Assembly: GCF_900182915.1 (NCBI RefSeq)
Contig: NZ_FXUG01000001.1
Coordinates: forward strand, 558,001-622,000
DNA length: 64,000 nucleotides
From: Neorhodopirellula lusitana
GTDB lineage: Bacteria; Planctomycetota; Planctomycetia; Pirellulales; Pirellulaceae
Direction of reading: 5' to 3'
The notes below the pieces were generated by a model. It made no database searches and had not been told where the DNA came from. It was given only the letters and a program-made list of their open reading frames with translations. The number at the start of each line of letters is the position of its first letter. Within the stretch, counting starts at the first letter, position 1. A program made the position numbers and the translations under genes. Shown here one piece after another: positions 45,774 through 54,305 of this stretch.

Positions 45774-47633
45774 ATGACCCCACGGCCAACGACCAATCGC
45801 GAGCAATTCAGCCGCCAGTGGATCATTGGTTGTGATGAGGATGTGGACATCCTGATCAAGGATCCGGTTGTGTCACGCCGCCATTGTCGGCTGTCGTTGT
45901 ACCAGGGACGTTATTTCATCGAGGATTTAGCGAGTCGCAATGGAACGTTCTTGAGTACGGATCGTGTGGTGACTCGATTGGAAATCGAACCCGCCGCGAA
46001 AGTCATGCTGGCCGGACGGGTGCCGATGCCCTGGCCTGACGAGAGCATGGCTCAGGAGTGTTTGCATATCGGACGTGCTCAGTCCAATGACATTGTGCTG
46101 GATGATGAAAGTGTCTCGTCCGTTCATGCCATGCTATTTCGCGATCCCCATGACTTGTGGTTGATTCGTGATCTGGAAAGTACCAACGGCATCCGGTTGA
46201 ATGATTCACGCCTGACCGATATCGCCCACTTGGCGCCTTCCGATGTGATCGTGATTGGCAGCGTCGAGACAACACTCAGCCGTCTGCGTCGCGATGCCAG
46301 CGAGCGGTCAGCCAAAGCGAACTCGAATGCTTCTGGAATTCCTGCGGCGGGAGTTGGCAGGTCGGGGAGCACGACTAAGAAGAACGTTCGGTCTGGGTTC
46401 AACGATCCAGGATCAGATGCCGAACTAGGTCGGTGGTTTCAGGATGGCTGGCGAAAACTGACACCGGTTTCCCGTTTAGCCATGCTGGTTTGTATGACGC
46501 TAATTGGTGGCGGGGTTGCCTGGAAGTTGGCGATGAGCAGTACCTCTACTTCCGGGCCTGTCGCTGAGATCGGTGCAGCCGATGCCGAGACCTTGGCCGC
46601 CAGTTCAACGTCGCTTACCGATCAAGAATCGGATGAGAGTGCTGAGCCCGGTTTGTTGGCGATGGAAGGTGTCGACCAGATCCATGCGTCTCTTCCTAGT
46701 GAACAAAAAGAAGTTGAACCGCCAAAGGATTTTCTAGCCGCTGTGCGTCAAAGTCTTTACTGGCTGACGTGTGAATCGGCTGGGAATCGTTTCAAGATTG
46801 GAACGGCGTTAGCGATTGATGATTCTCGACTGATCACTTCGGCGAAGATTGTCGAACAAGTTCGTGAATTGGGGACCTCGTTGGTGATGGAGTGTTGCCA
46901 TGTGGAATCCGGGAAAACGTTTGTGATTGAGGCCTCCTTGTTGCATCCGCAATGGACGGAGAATCGGGAAGCGGAACGTCGCGGAATCGAAGCACTTCGC
47001 GAGGTGCAAGCAGCGGTGCCAGATCCGTCGAGCGCGGATGATGAGTGGAGACAGCGGCGTGACCAGATTTATCGAAGCGTTTTGGCGGCGCAGATGTTGG
47101 CACGCGTCCATGGCATCGCGTTGGTGAAAACAAACGAGCCTCTCGCGGTCAGTCTGTCTAGCGAGCTGGGAGATTGGAAGTTGGAGGACTCCTTGTTGGT
47201 GACTGGACGCCGCATGCGTCCGATGTCGAAGCAGCAGTTGGTGGGTGCCTTTTTCGATGCCGACGATTCGTACGTGGATCCGGAAGCCGTTGGGGTGCGG
47301 ACCGAAGGCGAAGCGGTGCCGCTGTTCTTGCTGCCTCGGATTACGTCGTCGATGCCGCGAATGTATGTCGGTAAGATCTCTTTGGATGGACTCGGTTCGC
47401 CTGAACCGGCAGGCTCGCCGATCGTCAGTCCCAACGGGCAATGGGTGGGGATGATTAGCAGTCCCACGCGACTGGGCCCGGATCAAAAGCAACGCTATCA
47501 GTCTTTTCTGACCGACGGTGATCAAGTCTTCGACTGGATCTCCCCCGAAGTCATTTTGGAAACCTTGCGTCAGGATGATGAACATTGGAAACCCCTGGCG
47601 TCCAGTGCGTCAGAGTCACTGACGGGTTCCTAG
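45774..47633 (+). CDS. tandem FHA-domain membrane protein with degenerate trypsin-like domain
   Basis: A 619-aa protein from ATG 45774 (GAGG 6 bp upstream). Two FHA domains recognise phosphothreonine: WIIGCDEDVDILIKDPVVSRRHCRLSLYQGRYFIEDLASRNGTF (about 15-58) and LHIGRAQSNDIVLDDESVSSVHAMLFRD..DLESTNGIRLND (about 97-145). One transmembrane helix follows near 235-254. The extracytoplasmic part resembles an S1C-type protease, but the catalytic positions read SAKIV (His to Lys358), HGIAL (Asp to Gly447) and PAGSPIV (Ser to Ala546). It is therefore probably an inactive, binding-only domain. The next gene starts soon after. Confidence 0.83.
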   Translation: MTPRPTTNREQFSRQWIIGCDEDVDILIKDPVVSRRHCRLSLYQGRYFIEDLASRNGTFLSTDRVVTRLEIEPAAKVMLAGRVPMPWPDESMAQECLHIGRAQSNDIVLDDESVSSVHAMLFRDPHDLWLIRDLESTNGIRLNDSRLTDIAHLAPSDVIVIGSVETTLSRLRRDASERSAKANSNASGIPAAGVGRSGSTTKKNVRSGFNDPGSDAELGRWFQDGWRKLTPVSRLAMLVCMTLIGGGVAWKLAMSSTSTSGPVAEIGAADAETLAASSTSLTDQESDESAEPGLLAMEGVDQIHASLPSEQKEVEPPKDFLAAVRQSLYWLTCESAGNRFKIGTALAIDDSRLITSAKIVEQVRELGTSLVMECCHVESGKTFVIEASLLHPQWTENREAERRGIEALREVQAAVPDPSSADDEWRQRRDQIYRSVLAAQMLARVHGIALVKTNEPLAVSLSSELGDWKLEDSLLVTGRRMRPMSKQQLVGAFFDADDSYVDPEAVGVRTEGEAVPLFLLPRITSSMPRMYVGKISLDGLGSPEPAGSPIVSPNGQWVGMISSPTRLGPDQKQRYQSFLTDGDQVFDWISPEVILETLRQDDEHWKPLASSASESLTGS

Positions 47634-47671
47634 TCGACCGCACTGGCAAACTATTCGTATTGGATTCACAG

Positions 47672-49084
47672 ATGTGTGACCGCTCTTCAAAGCCTATTCT
47701 TTCGATCGACGATTCTCGCCGCCGAGTCCACTGTCCTGGAAACAGACAGGGGCCAGTTGTGTCGCAAAATTTAACGGAGAGTCGCCGCCCGGTTTCGCGA
47801 GTTCGAATTGTGGTCGGGTGCGGCAGGCTTCGTCTGCTATTCGGATGCGTGGTGGGTGCCATGGTGTTGAGTGGGAACGCGAGGGCTCAAGAGATGCCTG
47901 CGCTGCCCGGTTTACCCAATGATGTTCAACCTGGGGTGCCGCCAGTCGGGCCGCCATCGGGGCCATTGGCGGGGCCCGTCACGAACGAAGCGGTTGAGAC
48001 GATGTTGCTTGACAAAGACATGGAAGTCGCTGACCGCGCGATGCGGATCGAAAGGATGTACGCGCTCGCCGAAGTGTATCGCTCGGCGGATGGTTGGTTT
48101 CAAGACTTCAATGACCTGCGGGTGAAGGATGCGATCGCCGATGAGTTCCAGCTGGATGTTTGGAAGAAGGCGGTGAAGGACCATTTCGATCGCCGGATCA
48201 AAAATCTTGAAGGCAAGATGGCGGTTGTTGACCAGTATCAACAAAAGAACGATCAGGTACTTCGGGTTCGCCGCGCCAACCAGCAACGGCGATTGCAGCG
48301 ACTGTTCGAGGACCCTCGTTATGCGGGGAAGGTCGAATCGGCGATGAATGATTTATTGGTTGCCTTTTCCGGTAATCCAATCGGCTACGGTGTGGGGCTG
48401 GATAAATATTTTGCGACGCACCCGAGTCACTCGCGATGGGATTTGAGTCCAGAAATGCTGGAGGCGATTCGTGTCCAGAGTCCAAACAAGAAAGGCGGGA
48501 AGTTCGTCTTCCCGTTGAGTGATCCGTTGCCTTTGCAATTTGATTGGTGGCCACCGATTTTTCGCGAGCCGGTGTTCGGACCGTTGATTCATGAATTGGA
48601 AACGAAGCGAGATCAGCTTTTCGCGTTGGGTGAACAGAACGCTCGGCTTCCGGTCGAAGCGATCAATGATTTGGATTCAGCAAACGCTCGATTGAGTCAG
48701 GCTTTTTACGGCATGTTCCCGCCGCCTTGGCGTAACATGCCAACGGTCCGTGTTCTGGAGCTGATTGCGGCGGAGCGACACCTGATTCAGTTATCACGAG
48801 AGATTGAAGCGGTTCGCGATCGGGGGACACTCAACGCAATGACACGGGGGCAGTACTTCGATCCGCTTCGTGATGGGGAGAATGTGGGCACGTTGATCGC
48901 GTGGATGACCCGCAACGGGATGCAATTTGCTCCTCCGCGACCGGGCAGTGAAGATGTGTACGCCAACTTGATGACGCAAATGAAGGACATGTACGTGGAG
49001 TTCGGCGAACCGCTCCCTGATCCGGATGCACCCAAGCCGAAGACCGATCCACGGCGGCAAACGGTGGTGCCGCGACCTCAATAG
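47672..49084 (+). CDS. exported hypothetical protein
   Basis: A 470-aa protein with a late signal peptide (CGRLRLLFGCVVGAMVLSGNARAQ, about 49-72) and a Pro/Gly linker. A helical domain follows (MRIERMYALAEVYRSADGWFQDFNDLRVKDAIADEFQLDVW). The protein is conserved-looking and soluble. GTG or ATG choices around 47672-47759 shift the n-region; ATG 47672 avoids overlap with the FHA gene, whose frame ends at 47633. The close spacing suggests cotranscription and a shared envelope role. No family function is recognised. Confidence 0.7.
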   Translation: MCDRSSKPILSIDDSRRRVHCPGNRQGPVVSQNLTESRRPVSRVRIVVGCGRLRLLFGCVVGAMVLSGNARAQEMPALPGLPNDVQPGVPPVGPPSGPLAGPVTNEAVETMLLDKDMEVADRAMRIERMYALAEVYRSADGWFQDFNDLRVKDAIADEFQLDVWKKAVKDHFDRRIKNLEGKMAVVDQYQQKNDQVLRVRRANQQRRLQRLFEDPRYAGKVESAMNDLLVAFSGNPIGYGVGLDKYFATHPSHSRWDLSPEMLEAIRVQSPNKKGGKFVFPLSDPLPLQFDWWPPIFREPVFGPLIHELETKRDQLFALGEQNARLPVEAINDLDSANARLSQAFYGMFPPPWRNMPTVRVLELIAAERHLIQLSREIEAVRDRGTLNAMTRGQYFDPLRDGENVGTLIAWMTRNGMQFAPPRPGSEDVYANLMTQMKDMYVEFGEPLPDPDAPKPKTDPRRQTVVPRPQ

Positions 49085-49290
49085 CGGTCGTCCAGGCTGG
49101 GAGTCGGTTTGGCAAGCAACGCGATCGGTGGGTTCTGATTTTCGCTGCTTTTGAAGCTCTTTTTCGCGATCTATTCCCGAGGTGCTAACGTAGCTAGAAA
49201 CACGTTGGTTCAGGGCCCCGCCGAGAGTTTGGTATCGCCTTGATCGAACCTTCATTTTTAATCATTCGGCACAAGCGACATCTCTTTCCT

Positions 49291-50040
49291 ATGTTGAAAA
49301 TTCAGTCGCTTTCCAAGCGATTCGTGGCCGAGAGTGAAACCGTGCATGCGGTGGACGGTCTTTCGTTTGAGGTTCATCCGGGTGAGGTGTTTGGGTTGCT
49401 AGGCCCTAACGGAGCGGGCAAGACGACGACGCTGCGGATGGTTTTGGGGCTGGTTCGACCGGACGATGGGTATACCGAAGTGTCCGGGATTCGGACGTCG
49501 GTTGACCCGTTTGCGGCGAAAGCCAAACTGGGCTTTGTCTCGGCCAGTGACGGGGTTTATCCGTGGCTGACGGTGCGTGAAATGCTGTTGTATTTCGCCG
49601 ACCTGTATGGGGTGGAACCTACCGAAGCGAGCGGTCGACTGGAAACGCTGGCGGATGTCATGGACATCGTTTCTTTATTGGATCGACGCGCGGGATCGCT
49701 CTCCACGGGGCAGCGCCAACGGGTGACTTTGGTTCGTGGGTTGATTCATGATCCGCCGGTCATGCTGTTGGATGAGCCCACGCGGGGTTTGGATGTGGTG
49801 GGCGTGCAAACCATTTTTCGTTACATCGCTCACCTGCGTGAGACTGGCAAAGCGGTTGTCGTGTGTACACACCGACTCGATGAAGCGGAACGCCTGTGCG
49901 ATCAATTCGGCCTGCTGCATCGTGGGCGTCTTTGTCATCATGGCACGTTGGAAGAGGTCCGCAGGGACACCGGAAGAGAGCACTTGGTAGAGATGTTTGA
50001 CGACCTGATGAATCCAGCAACGATTGAGCCTTCGGCGTGA
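49291..50040 (+). CDS. ABC transporter ATP-binding protein (NatA-like)
   Basis: A 249-aa ATPase. Walker A is LLGPNGAGKTT (36-46), the Q-loop region reaches GFVSASDGVYPWLTVREML, the ABC signature is LSTGQRQRV and Walker B is VMLLDEPTRGLD, followed by CTHRLDEAERLCDQ. The subfamily is that of Na+ or drug exporters with a NatB/CcmB-like permease. ATG 49291 fits the family start; the frame extends to a TTG at 49240. Its TGA overlaps the permease GTG (GTGA), so the two are translated together. Confidence 0.93.
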   Translation: MLKIQSLSKRFVAESETVHAVDGLSFEVHPGEVFGLLGPNGAGKTTTLRMVLGLVRPDDGYTEVSGIRTSVDPFAAKAKLGFVSASDGVYPWLTVREMLLYFADLYGVEPTEASGRLETLADVMDIVSLLDRRAGSLSTGQRQRVTLVRGLIHDPPVMLLDEPTRGLDVVGVQTIFRYIAHLRETGKAVVVCTHRLDEAERLCDQFGLLHRGRLCHHGTLEEVRRDTGREHLVEMFDDLMNPATIEPSA

Positions 50041-52151
50041 AATTAACTTGGTCCCGCTTGGCTCGGCTTAGCCGCAAAGAACTTCGTGAAACGCTACGTG
50101 ACCGCCGGACGATCTTGACGTTGGTCTTGATGCCGCTTTTGGTTTATCCATTGCTTAGCATGGCGTTAAATCGATTCCTGCTTTCAACAGGCGGTCCCGG
50201 TGAGTCGGGGTTCGTCGTTGGTGTTGAGACATCGGACGAGGGCGATTGGCTGACTTCGTTAATCAACGACCCACGCAGCCAACCGCCGGAAGAGATCGTG
50301 AAGGCGAGTGGTGGTAACCTGGCTGAGTTTAAGGTCGTCGTGACGGATGGCACGACACCCAGCGAGGCGCTGCTTGCGAATGATCTGGATATCGCGGCGA
50401 AGCTAGAGATCACCGCCGGCGAGCCGAGTTCGATCACGGTCACGGCGTTCAATGGCGACCAAGCGAGTCATTCAGCCCGGCGAATTCTGGTGGAACGACT
50501 GCAGTGGCTGAAGTTGAGAGATGCAGTCGATCTGCTGAAACGCGTTGTTCCACAGTTTGATACTTTTGACGTGCATACTGACGAGATTGGTGAAAAGCCC
50601 AGTGGGAATGTGCTTGGATCAGTGATCCCGTTGGTCTTGGTTTTGATGACGATTACGGGAGCGGTGTACCCCGCGATCGACTTGACGGCGGGTGAACGCG
50701 AACGCGGCACGATGGAGGCATTGATGGCCTCGCCGGTTCCGCGATGGTGGTTGTTGTTGGCGAAATACATCGCGGTCGTGACGGTTGCTTTATTGACGGC
50801 GATCGCGAACCTGGGGGCGATGTACACAACGTTGACGCTGACAGGGCTGATGCCGATGTTGGCGGGCGATGGTGCGGGCATGGGCTTGTCGCAGGTTGTC
50901 CAGATTTTGATGCTGCTGGTTCTTTTCAGCGCCTTCTTCGCGGCGGTGCTGTTGTCGCTAACTAGCTTTGCGAGATCCTTCAAGGAAGCTCAGGCGTACC
51001 TGATTCCAGTCATGTTGTTGTCGTTGGCACCGGCGATGCTTTCGTTGATGCCGGGAATCAAGTTAGCAGGCCCGCTCGCGGTTGCTCCGCTGATTAACAT
51101 TGTCTTGCTAGCCCGCGAGATTTTGTCCGGTGATGTGCCCGTGCTAGGTGCGTCAATCGCGGTCGTTACCACGATTCTGTATGCGGCGGCGGCGCTGGCG
51201 ATTGCGGCCAAATTATTCGGTAGTGATGCCGTCAATCGAACCAGTGAACGGTCGATTGGATCACTGTTCCGCCGTCCGGCTCAATCGTCGCTCGTTCCCA
51301 ATGCCGGTGAAGCGGGGATGGTGCTGGCGTTGTTGCTTCCCGCATCGTTTGTTGTGTCGAACGCGCTGATGCACTGGCTTCGAGGCCAAGAGGGGCCGGT
51401 GAATGTCGGGTTGCAGTTAGTGTTGAACGCTTGTGGTCTGATTCTGGCATTTGGAATGATTCCGTTAGCGGCAACCTACTTGGGTCGGCACCGCTATCGA
51501 TCAACCTACCGGATTACCAAGGCAAGGCTGGGGTATTTCGCCGGCGCGATTGTGTTAGCGTTGGGTGGATGGGCGTTCGCGCACGAGGCATTGGTGTTGG
51601 CCGATCAGTGGGGCATCGCGTTGCTCAATGAAGACCAGATGGAACGCACTCGCGGATTGCTTGACAAGTGGAAGACAATTTCGCCGGTGTTGTTGTTAGC
51701 AACGATGGCGTTGGCTCCGGCAGTGGTGGAGGAACTGTGCTTTCGTGGATACCTGTTCTCTGCTTTTTCAACGGTGTTGCGTCCCTGGCAAACGATCGCA
51801 GTGACTTCGGTCCTGTTCGGGCTCTTTCACGTCTTTGTGGGAAGCACGTTGCTGGTTGAACGGTTCTTGCCCACGACGCTGCTTGGGTTCTTACTGGGTT
51901 GGCTTGCCTATCGCAGCGGCAGTGTGTTGCCTGGAATGCTGATGCACTTTCTGCACAATGGGCTGCTTGAGTTGGTTGCCCGCTATCACGAAAAACTAGA
52001 TTTTCTGGGAGCCGACTTAGAAGCGAGTCGGCACCTGCCGATCACTTGGCTAGCGTTGGCAGGGGGCTTTGTGGTGGTGGGGATCGTGTTGGTGCTGTTA
52101 ACCAAACGTCCCGAGCCTACATCAGCGACTGTAGCAGTTGACGGCGTGTGA
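50037..52151 (+). CDS. ABC-2 permease (NatB-like) fused to CPBP intramembrane protease
   Basis: A 704-aa protein. Residues 1-400 form an ABC-2 permease: an N-terminal helix (TILTLVLMPLLVYPLLSMAL), a large outer loop, and a helix bundle with AGERERGTMEALMASPVPRWWLLLAKY. Residues about 545-660 form a CPBP (Abi) protease: VVEELCFRGYLFSAF (Glu-Glu and Arg), SVLFGLFHVFVG (His) and MLMHFLHNGLLEL (His, Asn). CPBP proteases include CAAX prenyl endopeptidases. A permease joined to one may process its cargo. It overlaps the converging DUF21 gene by 35 bp. Confidence 0.9.
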   Translation: MKLTWSRLARLSRKELRETLRDRRTILTLVLMPLLVYPLLSMALNRFLLSTGGPGESGFVVGVETSDEGDWLTSLINDPRSQPPEEIVKASGGNLAEFKVVVTDGTTPSEALLANDLDIAAKLEITAGEPSSITVTAFNGDQASHSARRILVERLQWLKLRDAVDLLKRVVPQFDTFDVHTDEIGEKPSGNVLGSVIPLVLVLMTITGAVYPAIDLTAGERERGTMEALMASPVPRWWLLLAKYIAVVTVALLTAIANLGAMYTTLTLTGLMPMLAGDGAGMGLSQVVQILMLLVLFSAFFAAVLLSLTSFARSFKEAQAYLIPVMLLSLAPAMLSLMPGIKLAGPLAVAPLINIVLLAREILSGDVPVLGASIAVVTTILYAAAALAIAAKLFGSDAVNRTSERSIGSLFRRPAQSSLVPNAGEAGMVLALLLPASFVVSNALMHWLRGQEGPVNVGLQLVLNACGLILAFGMIPLAATYLGRHRYRSTYRITKARLGYFAGAIVLALGGWAFAHEALVLADQWGIALLNEDQMERTRGLLDKWKTISPVLLLATMALAPAVVEELCFRGYLFSAFSTVLRPWQTIAVTSVLFGLFHVFVGSTLLVERFLPTTLLGFLLGWLAYRSGSVLPGMLMHFLHNGLLELVARYHEKLDFLGADLEASRHLPITWLALAGGFVVVGIVLVLLTKRPEPTSATVAVDGV

Positions 52152-53055
52152 CCACACTGACCAGGTTGCCCGACGCGTCGTATAAAACGGCGACATCGCT
52201 GTTGGCATCGTAAAGACGTAGTAAGACGTTGAGGTGCCGGTCTTGCAGATTGCCTCGTACGATCGGCATGGGTTCGGGGGACGTTTCTTTGCCAATCAGA
52301 TCGGCGAAGCGAAAGAAGCCAGCGATTCGGCCACGTCGGCGGACCAAGATGATGGGGTGATTGCAGCGTCGAGCGAGACGTCGCGCCGTGGGCAAGTCCA
52401 CGGGCGAATTAACGACGGCGAGGCGATCGGGCCGCATGCCGAACTGAACGGCGCGCTGGTTGCCGATTTCAAAAATGTTTTTGGCAAGTCTCCGCTGACT
52501 AGTAGCCAGGATGCCTGCTTCGTGGCCATCGCGTAACACTTGATCCAAGTCACCACGGGCCATCGTCAAGCGAAGCCGGAACGGTGTTTCGCCGGTCAAC
52601 GCTTGCAGTGCATTCCCCAGCACAGCCAACAGGCTGGACACGGGCGAGAACAGTGCAGTCGCGAATAGCAGTACCCAACGCGTTGCCGTCAGCAGGCGGT
52701 AGGGAGCTTGGAAAAACAAATGTTTGGGAAGCAGTTCGCCAAAGACAAAGACAATCGGGGTCATTAACACGGTCAGCCCAAGCTCGATGCTCGCGCCACC
52801 CCCGAATGCATGGACGACGAACATCACGATCGCAAAGCTGGTGAGGTAGTTGGCAAGATTGTTGCCAACCAAGGTCGTCGCCACAAAGATCGCCGGATGA
52901 TTGATCAGCCAAACTAAGCCTCTACCGGCGATTGAACCGCTCAGTCCATCTAAGATCAGACGAGTTCGCGAAACACGGTACAGGCCGGTTTCACTCCCGC
53001 TGAAAAATGCACTGAGTGTCAATCCGATCAGGAACAATAGGATGGCGGCAATCAT
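52117..53055 (-). CDS. DUF21/CBS-domain transporter-like protein
   Basis: A 312-aa protein of the CNNM/CorC-hemolysin group. The DUF21 membrane domain spans about residues 1-150 (MIAAILLFLIGLTLSAFFSGSETGLYRVSRTRL; PIVFVFGELLPKHLFF). CBS-like pairs follow (residues about 195-312, ending VAVLYDASGNLVSVVTRRQLLQSLM). Such proteins move Mg2+ or similar ions. It is the last gene of a coupled minus-strand operon, its start overlapping the previous stop by ATGA, and it runs 35 bp into the end of the ABC/CPBP gene on the other strand. Confidence 0.87.
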   Translation of the reverse strand: MIAAILLFLIGLTLSAFFSGSETGLYRVSRTRLILDGLSGSIAGRGLVWLINHPAIFVATTLVGNNLANYLTSFAIVMFVVHAFGGGASIELGLTVLMTPIVFVFGELLPKHLFFQAPYRLLTATRWVLLFATALFSPVSSLLAVLGNALQALTGETPFRLRLTMARGDLDQVLRDGHEAGILATSQRRLAKNIFEIGNQRAVQFGMRPDRLAVVNSPVDLPTARRLARRCNHPIILVRRRGRIAGFFRFADLIGKETSPEPMPIVRGNLQDRHLNVLLRLYDANSDVAVLYDASGNLVSVVTRRQLLQSLM

Positions 53056-54305
53056 GTCGCTTCTCCTTGTGAATCCGTTCCCATCCAGGCCTCGATCCAG
53101 ATGTCGCCACTCTCTTCATCCTCGTCGGTGACCACCAATGTGTATGGCGGAAGCGGGGCGACATCACCGCCTCGTGGAACGCGTTCGTTGTGACGCTGGA
53201 TGAATCCAGATACGGTTGCGGCTCGTTCTTCAGGCAGTTCGATTGAAAGGCTTCGTGAAAGTGCGCGCAGGCTGGTCATGCCGAGCATGCGATAGTGATT
53301 GACGCCAATTTGCTTGATCTGATCTTCGGCTGCGTCCCGACCGCCTTTGTGGGCCAACACGCCGCGGAGGATGTCGTCGATGGACAATGCGCCGACCACT
53401 TCACCAAATTCATTGACCACGACGGCAACGCTAAGTTCTTGCTTGTCCAAGTCGTCATAGACTTGTGACACGCGTGCCGACCAGGGCACGTGCAACACGG
53501 GATCCATTGCAGACGCGAGGTCGTCGAACTGTTGCGGGCGAAGTAGTCGTATCGCGATGGAGCCCATCCAAGTTTCGCCAGTATCATCCGCACCGTCGGA
53601 TACCATCAGGTAACCGCCCGGGGGCGAGCCGTCGATCAGCAGTGACGGATCCAAAGGCGCGGTCGCGATTTGAAGCTTGCTTCGCGGACGCATCATTTCG
53701 TTGGCGCGTGTCTCGGACATTGACACGAGGGATTGCAGTGCGGCTCGCTCTCGCCGAATCAACATGGCATCGTCGGTTCCCAAATCGATAGCACGCTCGA
53801 TGTCTGCGAGGTCGATTTCCGGTTCCGCTTCAAACGTTGGCCAAAGCAATCGCGACGCGGCATCGTTGGCCCAGCGAACGATTGGCAAGATGGGGCTGAC
53901 GATCGTGACTGCAATCGTGATCGGCACGCTGACGCCGACCGCAATCCGCAGCGGAGTCATCACGGCAACGCTTTTGGGGAGCATCTCGCTGAAGAAGATG
54001 ATCGTCACGAGTGATACGAACGTGAACACACCGGGTTGGGACATGTCCTTGGACACGATCGCTACCAACGCGAAATAGATCATGTTGATCAAGAGATTCC
54101 AAAACAGAATCGCAGCGAGAAGGCGATCGGGTTCGTTCAGCAGGCGCTGTACGACGCGGCCAGCGGTTCCGATTTGGGAGAGCTGTTTACGGTCGCGATC
54201 CCGCATCGAAAAAAGAGCCGCTTCGCTTCCGCTAAACAGTCCGCTTGCGAAAATGAGGAGCACCATTGCAAGTAGGAATGGCCACTGCGCCGCCAGTTCG
54301 TTCAA
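53052..54305 (-). CDS. DUF21/CBS-domain transporter-like protein, paralog
   Basis: A 417-aa protein. Its DUF21 part has LLIFASGLFSGSEAALFSMRDRDRKQL and IIFFSEMLPKSVAVM. Two CBS domains follow (residues about 205-320, e.g. LSVAVVVNEFGEVVGALSIDDIL). A CorC/HlyC-type C-terminal domain ends it (RALSRSLSIELPEERAATVSGFIQRHNERVPRGGDV). The TTG start overlaps the permease TGA, and its own TGA overlaps the next gene. The two paralogs probably assemble as a heterodimer. Confidence 0.87.
   Translation of the reverse strand: MNELAAQWPFLLAMVLLIFASGLFSGSEAALFSMRDRDRKQLSQIGTAGRVVQRLLNEPDRLLAAILFWNLLINMIYFALVAIVSKDMSQPGVFTFVSLVTIIFFSEMLPKSVAVMTPLRIAVGVSVPITIAVTIVSPILPIVRWANDAASRLLWPTFEAEPEIDLADIERAIDLGTDDAMLIRRERAALQSLVSMSETRANEMMRPRSKLQIATAPLDPSLLIDGSPPGGYLMVSDGADDTGETWMGSIAIRLLRPQQFDDLASAMDPVLHVPWSARVSQVYDDLDKQELSVAVVVNEFGEVVGALSIDDILRGVLAHKGGRDAAEDQIKQIGVNHYRMLGMTSLRALSRSLSIELPEERAATVSGFIQRHNERVPRGGDVAPLPPYTLVVTDEDEESGDIWIEAWMGTDSQGEAT

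Noticed and set aside
45427-45789. 120-codon minus-strand ORF between the TPR lipoprotein and FHA genes
   Set aside because: Its residue mix is protein-like, but its start overlaps the FHA gene start with a good ribosome binding site on the other strand, and no motif or family is recognisable. A homolog search of its translation would settle it.
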